DNA from: VRUE01 sp963774555
GTDB lineage: Bacteria > Actinomycetota > Thermoleophilia > Solirubrobacterales > 70-9
Length of the DNA: 64,000 nt
Direction of reading: 5' to 3'
Assembly: GCA_963774555.1 (NCBI GenBank)
Contig: CAVZFL010000001.1
Location: 744,001 to 808,000 of the forward strand
The position numbers were made by a program, and so were the translations under genes. The notes below the pieces were generated by a model, which was not told the DNA's origin, made no database searches, and saw only the letters and a list, made by a program, of their open reading frames with translations. Positions within the stretch are counted from its first letter, which is position 1. The number at the start of each line of letters is the position of its first letter. Positions 7,919 to 17,100 of this stretch are shown here, in pieces.

Positions 7919-9938
7919 CCGTAAGCGTCTGGGGCTGAAACGCCCCCAGGTCGAGTTCCGCGACGTCGCCCGCAGTGTGGGCGACGTCGCGGCATCTGTG
8001 GGCCGCTGGTTCGCCAAGGACCCGATCAACACCGTGTTGATCTTCGCCTCGATCGCGCTGACGGTCCTCTTCTTCTCCCTGCTCAGTGCAATCCAGCCCG
8101 CCTCGAGCGGCGAACGGGTGCCGCTGAGCCGGGTCGAAAAGCTGGCCAAGCACAAGCAGATCCAGCTGGCGACGCTGCTCGACGTCGACTCGCGGGTGGT
8201 CGTCGACACCAAAGAAGGCCTCGAACTGTACGCGGCCTACCCGAAGTCCAACACCGAGACCTCCAACCTGGTCAAGGAGCTGACCGCCGGCGGCGCCGTG
8301 GTCGAGATCGACCAGCAGGCCGACAAGCCCTCGAAGCAGATCATGGTCCAGTTCCTGATCCCGATCCTGCTGCTGGTCTGCCTCTTCGTGCTCTTCACCC
8401 GGCTCGGCCAGGACGGTGGCGCCGGCGCCTTCGCCGGCTTCTCCAAGTTCACCGGCAAGCGGCGCAAGAAGGGTGCCGACGCTCCCGACCGGACCACCTT
8501 CGACAAGGTCGCCGGCGCCGGCGAAGCGGTGGCCGAGCTGCGCGAGATCCGCGACTACCTCGCCAATCCGGGCAAGTACGCCTCGGTGGGGGCGCGGGCG
8601 CCGAAGGGCGTGCTCCTGGTCGGACCTCCCGGCACCGGCAAGACCCTGCTCGCCAAGGCGACCGCCGGCGAGGCCGAGGCGGCGTTCTTCTCGCTCTCGG
8701 GCTCGGACTTCGTCGAGTCGCTGGTCGGCGTCGGCGCCGCCCGCGTGCGCGACCTCTTCGCCCAGGCGCGCAAGCAGGCGCCCGCCCTCGTCTTCATCGA
8801 CGAGCTCGACGCCGCCGGGCGCAAGCGCGGCGCCGGCGTCGGCCAGGGCAACGACGAGCGCGAGCAGACCCTGAACGCGCTGCTGGTCGAGATGGACGGC
8901 TTCGGCGGCGACGCCGGCATCGTCGTCCTCGCGGCGACCAACCGTCCCGACGTGCTCGACCCGGCCCTGCTGCGCCCCGGCCGTTTCGACCGCCAGGTGA
9001 CCGTCGACGTGCCCGACGTCCACGGCCGCCTCGACATCCTCACCCTGCACTGCGGCGACCGCCCGCTCGCCCCCGGCACCTCGCTGGATGAGATCGCCAA
9101 GCTGACCTCGGGCTTCAGCGGCGCCGAGCTGGCCAACGTGATCAACGAGGCGGCGCTGCTGACGGTGCGCGAAGGGCGCACCGAGATGGACCAGCCGACC
9201 CTGGAGGAGGCGATCGACCGGGTCGTCTCGGGCCCGGCGCGCAAGAGCCACGTGCTGAGCGACGAGGAGCGCTGGGTGATCTCGATCCACGAGTCCGCGC
9301 ACGCGGTCGTGACCCGCTCGATCGGGCAGAAGGTCTCGGCCCAGAAGCTCTCGATCGTCGCCCGCGGGCGACAGCTCGGCACCGCCGCCCACATGCTCAC
9401 CGACCGCGACGCGGTGGTGATGCAGGAGCCCGACCTGCGCCGCCACCTGATCGCGATCGTCGCCGGCTTCACCGCCGAGAAGATCGAGTTCGGCTTCGTC
9501 TCCACCGGCGTCCACGACGACCTCCACACGGCGACCGGGCTGGCCCGCGAGATGGTCACCTCCTACGGGATGTCCGACGCGCTGGGCCCGGTGACGATCG
9601 GCGAAAAAGCCGGCGAGGTCTTCCTCGGCGCCTCGTTGCAGGAGCTCGGCTCGGTCGGCCCGGCGACGCTGGAGCTGATCGACCGCGAGGTCGAGCGGAT
9701 CATCGGCGGCTCGGTCGAGCAGGCCGAGGAGGTGCTGCGGGCGAACTGGAGCGCGGTCTATGAGACCGCCAACGCGCTGGTCGAGCACGAGACGCTCTCC
9801 GGCGTCGCCCTCGACGCGGTGCTCTCGACCGTCAAGCCCACCCTGCTTGACTTCGGCGGCACGGGCGGTGGGCGTGCTCCGGACGAGGAGTCTGAGGCTC
9901 GCACGCACGAGTGGGACGCGCAAGCGGACAGTGACTAG
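7905..9938 (+). CDS. FtsH-like membrane AAA+ metalloprotease with altered pore loop
   Basis: A 677-aa protein starting at a GTG inside the previous gene (14-base overlap). The layout is FtsH: TM1 (VLIFASIALTVLFFSLL), extracytoplasmic loop, TM2 (FLIPILLLVCLFVLF), the AAA+ module with Walker A GPPGTGKTLLA (from residue 240), Walker B FIDELDAAG and second-region-of-homology RPGRFDRQV, then the protease with zinc motif HESAH (H462, E463, H466) and the acidic third ligand in GVHDDL (D539). The pore loop reads SLVGVG where FtsH has MFVGVG, so the substrate-gripping Phe is Leu (residue 273). A specialised second FtsH is likelier than the housekeeping enzyme. It appears coupled to the secreted proteins on both sides. 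Confidence 0.88.
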   Translation: MASTDRKRLGLKRPQVEFRDVARSVGDVAASVGRWFAKDPINTVLIFASIALTVLFFSLLSAIQPASSGERVPLSRVEKLAKHKQIQLATLLDVDSRVVVDTKEGLELYAAYPKSNTETSNLVKELTAGGAVVEIDQQADKPSKQIMVQFLIPILLLVCLFVLFTRLGQDGGAGAFAGFSKFTGKRRKKGADAPDRTTFDKVAGAGEAVAELREIRDYLANPGKYASVGARAPKGVLLVGPPGTGKTLLAKATAGEAEAAFFSLSGSDFVESLVGVGAARVRDLFAQARKQAPALVFIDELDAAGRKRGAGVGQGNDEREQTLNALLVEMDGFGGDAGIVVLAATNRPDVLDPALLRPGRFDRQVTVDVPDVHGRLDILTLHCGDRPLAPGTSLDEIAKLTSGFSGAELANVINEAALLTVREGRTEMDQPTLEEAIDRVVSGPARKSHVLSDEERWVISIHESAHAVVTRSIGQKVSAQKLSIVARGRQLGTAAHMLTDRDAVVMQEPDLRRHLIAIVAGFTAEKIEFGFVSTGVHDDLHTATGLAREMVTSYGMSDALGPVTIGEKAGEVFLGASLQELGSVGPATLELIDREVERIIGGSVEQAEEVLRANWSAVYETANALVEHETLSGVALDAVLSTVKPTLLDFGGTGGGRAPDEESEARTHEWDAQADSD

Positions 9939-11544
9939 GTGGGCGACAACCCTGCTCGCGGCGTGCGCCGCGGCGGTTGCTCTCCTCGCCCCGGTCTCAG
10001 CTTCGGCAGAACCCCTGATCTGGCGCCTCGAGCAGCCGCCTCCTCCCCCGGGAGTGCCGTTCAAGGTCCCCCTGGGCGAACCGGGCGATCTCAGCTTCTT
10101 CTCGCCGAATCGCGGCCTGCTGACCGTCAGCGGCAACAGCACGATCCCGCCCGGCATCTTCAGCTGGAACGGCCAGAGCTGGCACCAGCTCGCCACCGTC
10201 TGCGGCGGTGGCGGCGACACGTCGCGGATCGCCTGGGCCGGCCCGGACGAGTTCTGGGTCGTCACCGAGCCGAGCCTGCCGCGGCTCGGCTCCGGCCTCT
10301 CGCTGTGCCACTTCCTCAACGGACAGGTGATCGCCTCCTACAGCACGCCGCCGGAATCCTCCGATCCGTTCCACCAGATGCTCTCCGCGACCTGCAACGG
10401 GCCGGCCGACTGCTGGTTCGGCGGCGTCGGCTCCCAGGATGCGATCGGCGACCGGGTCGGGGCATTCCACCTGCACTGGAACGGCAGCGCGCTGGAAAGC
10501 ATCTACGGGCCGCAGGGCCGCGCGGTCACCGACATGGAGTTCCACGGCGGCAAGCTCTACGAGAGCACGCTCGTCGGCCGCTCGCCGGAGAACCGCAGCG
10601 AAGCGGTCGACCTGGCCGAACCCGAGCCCCTCCCCAAGCTGATCCACACAGTTTCCGGCCACACGTTCAGCAACGACCCCTTCACGCCCAGCGCCTTCGC
10701 CAAAGAGGAAACGGAGCTGCTGGCGCTCGACAGCGACGGCACGAACCTCTGGGCGGTGGGTGGCGGCGCCGCCTCGGGCCCGTCCGCTCCGAGCGGTGGC
10801 TCCGTCTCAAGGCCGCCGTTGGCGGCGCGACTCATCGGCGCCAAATTCGAAGAGCTGACCCTGAGCGGAGGTCCATTCGGCAGCGACCGCTTCGGCGACG
10901 TCGCGGCGCTGCCGGGGACGAGCGCGGCGATGGCGACGCAGGTGCCGTTTGCCGATCGCCACAGCGCCAACAGCAAGGCGAAGGTGGCCAGGATCGAAAG
11001 CGACGGCGCCGTGACCACCACCGCCCTGCCCGCCGCCGGCGCCGGCCGCGGCAGCGCCGGCCGCATCGCCTGTCCCGCCCCCGACGACTGCTGGATGGTC
11101 ACCTGGGGCGGCTGGCTCTTCCACTACAGCGACGGGACGCCGGAAGCGGTCGACGCCGATCCCTACTTCCAGGGCACGATCACCTTTCGCCCCAACGAGG
11201 CGGCGGAACAGTTCATCCCCGACGCGCTGCCCGAAGACGACTCGCTGCTCTTCGCCCCGGCCCCGGTGGAAACGGCGAAAGAAGAAAAAGGCAAACGTCA
11301 CGTCCACCGGCTGCCGCCCCTGCTGCGGGGCATCCACTCCGAGCTGCACGGCCTGAAGCTGTTCGTGACCTTCACGGTGACGCGCCGCGCCAGGGTGCAG
11401 CTGCTCGCCAAGCGGGGTGGCAGGGTCGTCGCCCGCACGCCGCAGCGGGTCTTCTCGCCCGGCCATCGCGAGCTCAGCCTGCAGCTCTCCCGCGACCGCT
11501 ACCCGACCGGCCTCGCCTTCAAGACGAAGGAGATCAAGAAGTGA
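9931..11544 (+). CDS. Secreted beta-propeller-like protein
   Basis: A 537-aa exported protein starting at a GTG that overlaps the FtsH-like stop. The signal peptide (LLAACAAAVALLAPVSASA) is followed by repeats with aromatic and Gly turns of the type FSWNGQSWHQLA, IAWAGPDEFWVV, ADCWFGGVGS, DDCWMVTWGGWLFHYS. These resemble the blades of propeller proteins such as YCF48-like or galactose-oxidase-like folds. The C-terminus (~65 residues, HSELHGLKLFVTFTVTRRAR onward) is a small beta domain ending in basic residues. No catalytic motif is recognised. Its stop overlaps the next start, so the four genes from 6014 to 16037 form one unit. Confidence 0.78.
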   Translation: MTRWATTLLAACAAAVALLAPVSASAEPLIWRLEQPPPPPGVPFKVPLGEPGDLSFFSPNRGLLTVSGNSTIPPGIFSWNGQSWHQLATVCGGGGDTSRIAWAGPDEFWVVTEPSLPRLGSGLSLCHFLNGQVIASYSTPPESSDPFHQMLSATCNGPADCWFGGVGSQDAIGDRVGAFHLHWNGSALESIYGPQGRAVTDMEFHGGKLYESTLVGRSPENRSEAVDLAEPEPLPKLIHTVSGHTFSNDPFTPSAFAKEETELLALDSDGTNLWAVGGGAASGPSAPSGGSVSRPPLAARLIGAKFEELTLSGGPFGSDRFGDVAALPGTSAAMATQVPFADRHSANSKAKVARIESDGAVTTTALPAAGAGRGSAGRIACPAPDDCWMVTWGGWLFHYSDGTPEAVDADPYFQGTITFRPNEAAEQFIPDALPEDDSLLFAPAPVETAKEEKGKRHVHRLPPLLRGIHSELHGLKLFVTFTVTRRARVQLLAKRGGRVVARTPQRVFSPGHRELSLQLSRDRYPTGLAFKTKEIKK

Positions 11545-14500
11545 GCCGCAGGGAGCGGGTGCGCCGCGAAGGACAGCGCCGCCTCGCCCTCGCCGTCCTC
11601 TCGCTCGGCCTCGCCTCGGCGATAGCGCTGATCGCGGCCACGCGCGGCAGCGGCGCCCCCGGATCGGAACCGCTGCCGCTGCCGCTGCTCGGCGTCGCCG
11701 ACTCCGAAACGACGCTGATGGGAGCGACCCCCGGAGGGGAAGCCTGGGGCTACCGCCAGCTCCCGCTCGCCGTCGGCTCGGTCACAGCCGGCTCGGGACC
11801 GCTCGCCTTCGGGCCCCAACCCACCCCCTCGAGCCCGACCAAGCAGCTCGCCTTCATGCGTTACACGGACGCGACCGGCTGGCAGGTCTTCCAAACCCCG
11901 GTCGACTCCAACGGGAACCCCTATCGCGGCCCGACGCCGAACCGCCTTTCGCCGCGGATCGCGCCAAGCGGGGGAGGGGTGCTCGTCGGCCGCGATCCCA
12001 ACCGGCCGGTGGGTGAGCAGGTCGTCGTCCTAGACCATGAGCCGGGCGGCTCCTGGCGCGCCCTGCCGACGCCGGACTCGACCGTTCTGCAGCCCGCTGA
12101 AGGGGAAGCCCCGGCGGAGGCGCTCGCAACCGAAAACGGGGACGGCGCGATCGCCGACGCCGCCTTCGACGAGGCGGGTCGCACCGGTCTCTTCTTCGCC
12201 GCGAAGGGCCGCTCGGTCGAGGACGCGGTGATCCACTGGGACGGCCAGGAATGGAAGCGCGAGCCGGTCAAAGTTCCGGCGGGCTCGGAAGAAAAATTCC
12301 ACATCCTCGCGATCGCCGCGACGGGCGCCGCCAACGCCTGGGCGATCGCCGAAGCGGCCACCGCGCTCGGCCGCTCCTTCGTGCTGCTCGAACGGGTCGG
12401 CAGCGGCCCGGCGGAATGGGTCGAGCGCGGAATCGGCGCCGCCCAGTTCGCCGCCAGGGACACTCCATCCGAAGAAATAGAAGGCCTGGCGCCGATCCCC
12501 GGCGCGGCCCAGCCCCTCACCGTCACCCAGGACGGCGTCTGGGTCGACCTCAGCGGCACGATCGAAGGCGCCCAGCGCGACGTGACGATCTTCTACGACG
12601 TCGGCAGCGGCGCGGTGACGGGCGCCTGGTGCGATGCGGCGGTGTGCAAAAGCGGCCCGCTCGGGGTCAAGCTCTCCCGCCAGCTCGGCTACCGCAGCTT
12701 CGCCTGGGCCGGCGGCGAGTTCGGAACCCGAATCGTCACCAATCCCCTCGACCCCGGCGGCAGCGAGGAATCCAACCGCGGCACCTACCTCCGCTTCGCC
12801 GAAGGGCAGTTCGCTCGAATGCCGGGCGGAAGTGGCAACTTCCGCCCCAGCGGCGCCTTTTCCGGGGTCGACAATGGCTGGCTGCAGGGCCCGGTCGAGA
12901 TCTCGGGCAAGGCGCCCCCCAGCCAGCTGCGTCCCTGGCCGATTCCCCTGCGCGCTCCGTTGACGGCGATCACGGGTGCTCCCGGCGCCCCGCCCGGCGC
13001 GCTGGGCTCGGGCGCCCTGGCGGTGGGAGACGACGGGGCGGTGGCCCGCTACGTCCCCGGGCAGGGATGGCATCGCGAGTACCTGACGACCTCGAGCGGC
13101 GCGGTGAAGAAGGTGACCCTGCGCGGCGTCGCCTGGCCCGAACCGACCCACGCCTGGGCGGTGGGCGATCGCGGCGCGATGTGGGAGTGGAACGCCGACG
13201 ACGACCTCTGGATCGCCGACCCCGGAGTGCCGATCGGCTTCGAAGGCAACCTGATGGGCATCGCCTTCGACCCCGCCGACCCCGCCCGCGGCTACGCGGT
13301 GGGCAAGAGCGGCGTGCTGCTCGGCTACGGCAAGAGCTGGGAACCCGAAGCCCTGCCGGCCGGCTTCGCCAGCGCGAGCCTGACCTCGATCGCCTTCGCC
13401 GGCAGCCAGGCGATCGCCGCCGCCGGCAGCGACCTGCTCGTCAACGAGGGCAGCGGCTGGCATGTCGACGCCTCGGCCCACGCGCTGCTGAACAGCGTGC
13501 CGGGTGGCAGCGCGCAGCTGTACGCCGTCGCCGGGCTCCCCGACGGGGGCGCGGTCGCCGCGGGCCGGGACATCGTGATCGAGCGCGACAGTGCCGGCGC
13601 GCCGTGGCGGTTCTCCGCGCAGCCGATCCTCGGCTCGACCGCGATAGCGGCGGCCGCGGTCAGGGCGGGGGCCGTCGTCCGCGCCGTCGTCTCGGTCGTC
13701 CCCCAGATCTCCTTCCCGCCCGCCGACGACCTGCCGCCCCCAGACCCCAACGTGCCGCCTCCGATCATCCCGCCCTTCGGCCTCCCGGGCGACGGCTACC
13801 TGCTGCGCGAGACCGCGAGCGGCTGGGAGGACGAGGAGCGCACCGCGTTCGCGGGGGCCGGGTTCGACCGGCCGATCAAGACCGACCCGACCCTGGCGCT
13901 GCTGCTCGAGCCGTCCGGCGAAGGCTGGGCCGTGGGTGGCTGGAGCGGCAACATCGACGCCGCCGGACGCGGAGTCTCGGGCAGCGGCGGTGGCGGCAGC
14001 TCTGTGCGGGCCCGGGTTCGCACGGCGACGATCTCGCGCTTCGGCTCCTCGCCTGCCGCCGCGCCCAACGGCGCGACCCCGCAGGGTGTCTCGATGCCGG
14101 CGGGGCCGGTTCGCTTCGCGGTGGCGGGCAACGCCCAGTGCGAGGAAGCCTGCGCCGATCTCGCCCCCGAGTCGCTCGGGCCCGACCGCACGCTGAGCGC
14201 CGCGCTTGCGCTCGTCGCGAGGATGCGAGGGGGGTGGGGGCCGCGCGGCCTGCTCTACACGGGCAACCGGGTGGCAACGGGGCTGGACCCCGCCGACGGC
14301 GCCCGCTACGCGTCCCTGCTCGCCTCGCAGGGCGGCCTGCCGGTGTTCCCCGCGCTGGGGTCCAGCGACCTCGGCGACGGCTCGGGCGCGAGCGTCTTCG
14401 AGGAATCCTTCGCCGGCTTCCCGGCGCCGCTCGGCAGCGGTGCCCCCCCAGCAGGCATCTCCACCGCCGGGATTCCGGGCGCGGCGGCCGACCCGAGCAT

Positions 14501-16037
14501 GGCACGCACCCACTACGCCTTCGACAGCAGCGGCCCGGGGGGGATCGTGCGGGTGATCGTGATCGACAACTCCGCCGGCTCGCTGGCCGCCAGCGATCCC
14601 CGCCAGAACCCCGTCGAGGCCCAGCTTCCCTGGCTGGAAGCGGTGCTCGCCGACGCTCGCAATAAGGGCATCGCGACGATCGTGATCGGCAATCGCAGCC
14701 TCAACACCAGCTTCACGCCCAAGCTGAACGTGGCCAGCGACGGCAACGAAGTCGCCAGGGCTCTGGTCGACGGCGGCGCCTCGGTCTATCTCTTCGACCG
14801 CCCCGAAGAGAACCGCGCGATGCGGATCCCGGCAGGCGGCGCGACCACCATTCCCAGCTTCGGCACCGGCACGCTCGGATACCGCTCGCAGCTTTCCGGC
14901 GTGATCGGAACCGAATCGCCGGATTCTCTCTTCGGCGACGCCGGGACGATGGTGCTCGAGCTCGACGCCGCCCAGCGCGACCCGGCGACCAACCGCGCGC
15001 CGGTGAGCGTGCGGCTGATCCCGGTGATCCAGGACCTCTCGCTGGAAGCGATCGACGGAACCCTGCTGCGGCGCTCGACTCCGGCGCTGTTCAGCGGCCT
15101 CGGCCGGCGGCCGCAGGGTGGAGACCGCTGGGGGACCGCCTCGGGCTCGGGGGTGCCAAACCCGGCCGGCGGCGACCCCTACACCGAGTTCCCGCCCGAC
15201 CAGTGCCTGGTCGCGGGCTGCTCGAGCAGGGTCTCACCGGAGTACAGCTTCACCTCCGCCGATCCCGACATCGCCGACTTCGTCAAGCAGGACCCCAACT
15301 CGACCAACCTGCGCAAGCCCTTCCTCGACTCCAAAGGCAAGGTCGTCACCGACAACTCCTCGGCCCTGCTCTGCCCCTTCAACGCGGGGACGACGACGGT
15401 CACGGTCAGCGCCGGCGGCTACTCCTACTCACAGCCTGTCACCGTCCAGGCCGGCAGCGTGCAGCGACCCTGCGGCACCCGCCCCTTGAACCCGGATCGC
15501 TTCAAGCGCACCGCGGCCTCGGCGACGCCGCCGCCCCCTCCACCGCCACCGCCGGCTCCAAGCCCGGCCCCGGCGAGCTTCCCGCCGCCACCGCCTCCGG
15601 CGGCCAGCCCCCCGGCGCCGCCTCCCAACCCCGTCCACATCGTCAGCCCGCCGGTGATCCCAGCCGCCTTCGTGCCGGTCACGGCCGGCCTGCTGGGAAT
15701 CCCCGCCGCCGCCGTCCTGCCACCCCCACCGCCGATAGTCCGCCCGCTGCCCCCCGGCGGCGCCCCCGCCCGCACCTACCAGGTCGAGGAAAAGCGCGAA
15801 GAGGAGGCAGCCACCGAGGAGTCACAGGCCTTCTCGCGCTACGAACCCGACGAAGGAGGCTCCTCGGTGCCCCCCTACCTGCCGGCCCTGATCGTCCTCC
15901 TCGCTCTGGGCGGCGCCATGGTCCGAGGCGGCCCCGGCGCCCGGCGCCGGGTTCGCCCGGCACCGGTCCTGGGCCAGGGCACTCGCCCGCCAGGAGTACT
16001 CAGTCGAGATCGAACGCGGCGGCGATCGCTTCGCTGA
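11541..16037 (+). CDS. Giant surface protein: propeller repeats, degenerate phosphoesterase fold, Pro-rich stalk, C-terminal anchor
   Basis: 1498 aa from a GTG overlapping the previous stop. A hydrophobic N-terminal segment (LALAVLSLGLASAIALIAA) is followed by ~800 residues of propeller-type repeats (e.g. WPEPTHAWAVGDRGAMWEW, GVLLGYGKSWEPEALP). Next comes a calcineurin-like phosphoesterase fold (~850-1150) in which every metal motif is altered: AVAGNAQ for DxH, LLYTGNRV for GDxx, ALGSSDLG for GNHD, IVIGNRS for the late GH motif. An Ig-like segment follows (SPEYSFTSADPDIADF), then ~100 residues of poly-Pro stalk. The end is a single TM helix (YLPALIVLLALGGAMV) and an Arg-rich tail. It is probably a surface-anchored adhesin or sensor, not an enzyme. 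The 3' end overlaps the convergent mazF by 38 bases. Confidence 0.8.
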   Translation: MSRRERVRREGQRRLALAVLSLGLASAIALIAATRGSGAPGSEPLPLPLLGVADSETTLMGATPGGEAWGYRQLPLAVGSVTAGSGPLAFGPQPTPSSPTKQLAFMRYTDATGWQVFQTPVDSNGNPYRGPTPNRLSPRIAPSGGGVLVGRDPNRPVGEQVVVLDHEPGGSWRALPTPDSTVLQPAEGEAPAEALATENGDGAIADAAFDEAGRTGLFFAAKGRSVEDAVIHWDGQEWKREPVKVPAGSEEKFHILAIAATGAANAWAIAEAATALGRSFVLLERVGSGPAEWVERGIGAAQFAARDTPSEEIEGLAPIPGAAQPLTVTQDGVWVDLSGTIEGAQRDVTIFYDVGSGAVTGAWCDAAVCKSGPLGVKLSRQLGYRSFAWAGGEFGTRIVTNPLDPGGSEESNRGTYLRFAEGQFARMPGGSGNFRPSGAFSGVDNGWLQGPVEISGKAPPSQLRPWPIPLRAPLTAITGAPGAPPGALGSGALAVGDDGAVARYVPGQGWHREYLTTSSGAVKKVTLRGVAWPEPTHAWAVGDRGAMWEWNADDDLWIADPGVPIGFEGNLMGIAFDPADPARGYAVGKSGVLLGYGKSWEPEALPAGFASASLTSIAFAGSQAIAAAGSDLLVNEGSGWHVDASAHALLNSVPGGSAQLYAVAGLPDGGAVAAGRDIVIERDSAGAPWRFSAQPILGSTAIAAAAVRAGAVVRAVVSVVPQISFPPADDLPPPDPNVPPPIIPPFGLPGDGYLLRETASGWEDEERTAFAGAGFDRPIKTDPTLALLLEPSGEGWAVGGWSGNIDAAGRGVSGSGGGGSSVRARVRTATISRFGSSPAAAPNGATPQGVSMPAGPVRFAVAGNAQCEEACADLAPESLGPDRTLSAALALVARMRGGWGPRGLLYTGNRVATGLDPADGARYASLLASQGGLPVFPALGSSDLGDGSGASVFEESFAGFPAPLGSGAPPAGISTAGIPGAAADPSMARTHYAFDSSGPGGIVRVIVIDNSAGSLAASDPRQNPVEAQLPWLEAVLADARNKGIATIVIGNRSLNTSFTPKLNVASDGNEVARALVDGGASVYLFDRPEENRAMRIPAGGATTIPSFGTGTLGYRSQLSGVIGTESPDSLFGDAGTMVLELDAAQRDPATNRAPVSVRLIPVIQDLSLEAIDGTLLRRSTPALFSGLGRRPQGGDRWGTASGSGVPNPAGGDPYTEFPPDQCLVAGCSSRVSPEYSFTSADPDIADFVKQDPNSTNLRKPFLDSKGKVVTDNSSALLCPFNAGTTTVTVSAGGYSYSQPVTVQAGSVQRPCGTRPLNPDRFKRTAASATPPPPPPPPPAPSPAPASFPPPPPPAASPPAPPPNPVHIVSPPVIPAAFVPVTAGLLGIPAAAVLPPPPPIVRPLPPGGAPARTYQVEEKREEEAATEESQAFSRYEPDEGGSSVPPYLPALIVLLALGGAMVRGGPGARRRVRPAPVLGQGTRPPGVLSRDRTRRRSLR

Positions 16038-16299
16038 GGGCCGGCTCCTGGCTGTCGAGCAGGAGGCCGATCTGCTCTCCCACGGCATCGGTGGGAATCG
16101 TGGTGATGTTGTCGCAGCTGACGACCGAGGGTTCCGTGAGGCCGTTGGCCGCATCGACGCCCACCTCGCTGGAGAGGCCGCGGATCGTCGTGGTGATCGG
16201 CGCGACGGTCACCGTCCTGAGGTGCGGCCGTACAAGCTCACGCGTGAGGATCAACACCGGCCGCGCCTTGTCGAGCTGCGCAATGTGAATGGCCCGCAT
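16000..16299 (-). CDS. mazF: MazF/PemK-type endoribonuclease toxin
   Basis: A 99-aa toxin of the MazF/PemK family (sequence-specific mRNA interferase). It opens with IHIAQLDKARPVLILTRE, the usual start of the fold with the catalytic Arg region, followed by VTVAPITTTIRGLSSEV and VVSCDNITTIP, where Ser/Thr and Asp of the substrate site lie. The start ATG overlaps the antitoxin stop as ATGA, the normal antitoxin-first order. The 3' end runs antisense into the last 38 bases of the giant surface protein. Confidence 0.9.
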   Translation of the reverse strand: MRAIHIAQLDKARPVLILTRELVRPHLRTVTVAPITTTIRGLSSEVGVDAANGLTEPSVVSCDNITTIPTDAVGEQIGLLLDSQEPALSEAIAAAFDLD

Positions 16300-16532
16300 C
16301 AGGCCAGGTCACGCGGCAGGCCCGCGGCGTACTCGGCCAGCCCTGCGAGCTCTGGATCCGGACCGGTGCGGGCGAGTATCCGGGCATCGCGTTCCGCGAG
16401 GCCACGCCGACGCTCGCGCTCGAGCGCCCGGGTTACGACAGCAGCCCGGCTGCGCTCGCTGCCGGAGTCGACGATCTCGTCAACGAAGTCGACAAGCTCC
16501 TCCGGAAGTCGAACAGCAATCTGCTTGCTCAT
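16299..16532 (-). CDS. Ribbon-helix-helix antitoxin of the MazEF-like pair
   Basis: A 77-aa protein with an N-terminal ribbon-helix-helix DNA-binding motif (SKQIAVRLPEELVDFVDEI, then SERSRAAVVTRALERERRR) and an acidic C-terminus that would wrap the toxin (RTGPDPELAGLAEYAAGLP). The stop overlaps the toxin ATG. The ATG at 16532 is chosen because the RHH begins there; reading further upstream gives no recognisable protein. Confidence 0.85.
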   Translation of the reverse strand: MSKQIAVRLPEELVDFVDEIVDSGSERSRAAVVTRALERERRRGLAERDARILARTGPDPELAGLAEYAAGLPRDLA

Positions 16533-16535
16533 CCC

Positions 16536-16555
16536 AAAATGGTAGCAAAATGGTA
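16536..16555 (-). promoter_or_regulatory. Tandem operator of the MazEF-like pair
   Basis: Two copies of AAAATGGTA (plus-strand reading, 16536-16544 and 16547-16555) are 11 bp apart just upstream of the antitoxin ATG. One helical turn between identical half-sites fits binding of two RHH dimers and autorepression. Confidence 0.55.
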
Positions 16556-16647
16556 TTCGTACTGCCTCACGGCTGGCATCGAAAGAGGCGTCGATCGGTC
16601 CAGGCTCAAACGATTCGCGAGCCGGGGTCACTGAATACGATGCTGAT

Positions 16648-17100
16648 GTGATTGACGAAGTGATCGTCGAGGACACCGCAACGCCGGATGAGGTGGCGGC
16701 GGTCAAAGAGGTGTTTGCGCGGGCGGGATTCGACGTCGAGGTCGATGCTGCATTCGGTCGACGGAGTGCGGACGTTTTGCCATGGATCGTCTCGGTGGTG
16801 CTCGTGACACCGATCGTCGCGTTCTTCGCCTCATTCGGCGCCGAGGCGGGCAAGGATGCATACGGGGCCGTCAAAGCATGGATTGCTGAACTCTTCGCGG
16901 CTCGACGTAAATCCGGAAACGGCGAGGGGGCGGTCGAACTTAAAGACCCCGACGGCACCACCTTGATCCTGTCGACGCGGTATCCCAAAGACGCTATCGA
17001 TGCGCTGGCCAGAATCTCGTGGGACCAGCACCGCGGCGGCTACCTGACGTGGGACAGCGAGGCCGGGGAGTGGCGCGACCCGTTGAAGCGCTCCAGCTAG
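16648..17100 (+). CDS. Small single-pass membrane protein, EACC1-like layout
   Basis: 150 aa from a GTG (MIDEVIVEDTATPDEV). An alpha/beta N-terminus (AAVKEVFARAGFDVEVDAAFG) is followed by a hydrophobic segment (VLPWIVSVVLVTPIVAFFA) and a helix (DAYGAVKAWIAELFAARRK). The C-terminal beta-hairpin reads VELKDPDGTTLILSTRYP. This order resembles 'effector-associated constant component' proteins of bacterial conflict systems, but the match is by layout only. It lies between two toxin-antitoxin pairs and next to an integrase remnant, in a stretch of lower GC than the neighbours. Confidence 0.6.
   Translation: MIDEVIVEDTATPDEVAAVKEVFARAGFDVEVDAAFGRRSADVLPWIVSVVLVTPIVAFFASFGAEAGKDAYGAVKAWIAELFAARRKSGNGEGAVELKDPDGTTLILSTRYPKDAIDALARISWDQHRGGYLTWDSEAGEWRDPLKRSS

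Noticed and set aside
12030..14513. An 827-codon open frame antisense to the giant surface protein
   Set aside because: Low-complexity Arg/Ala/Gly composition, no start context, no domain. It is a codon-bias shadow.
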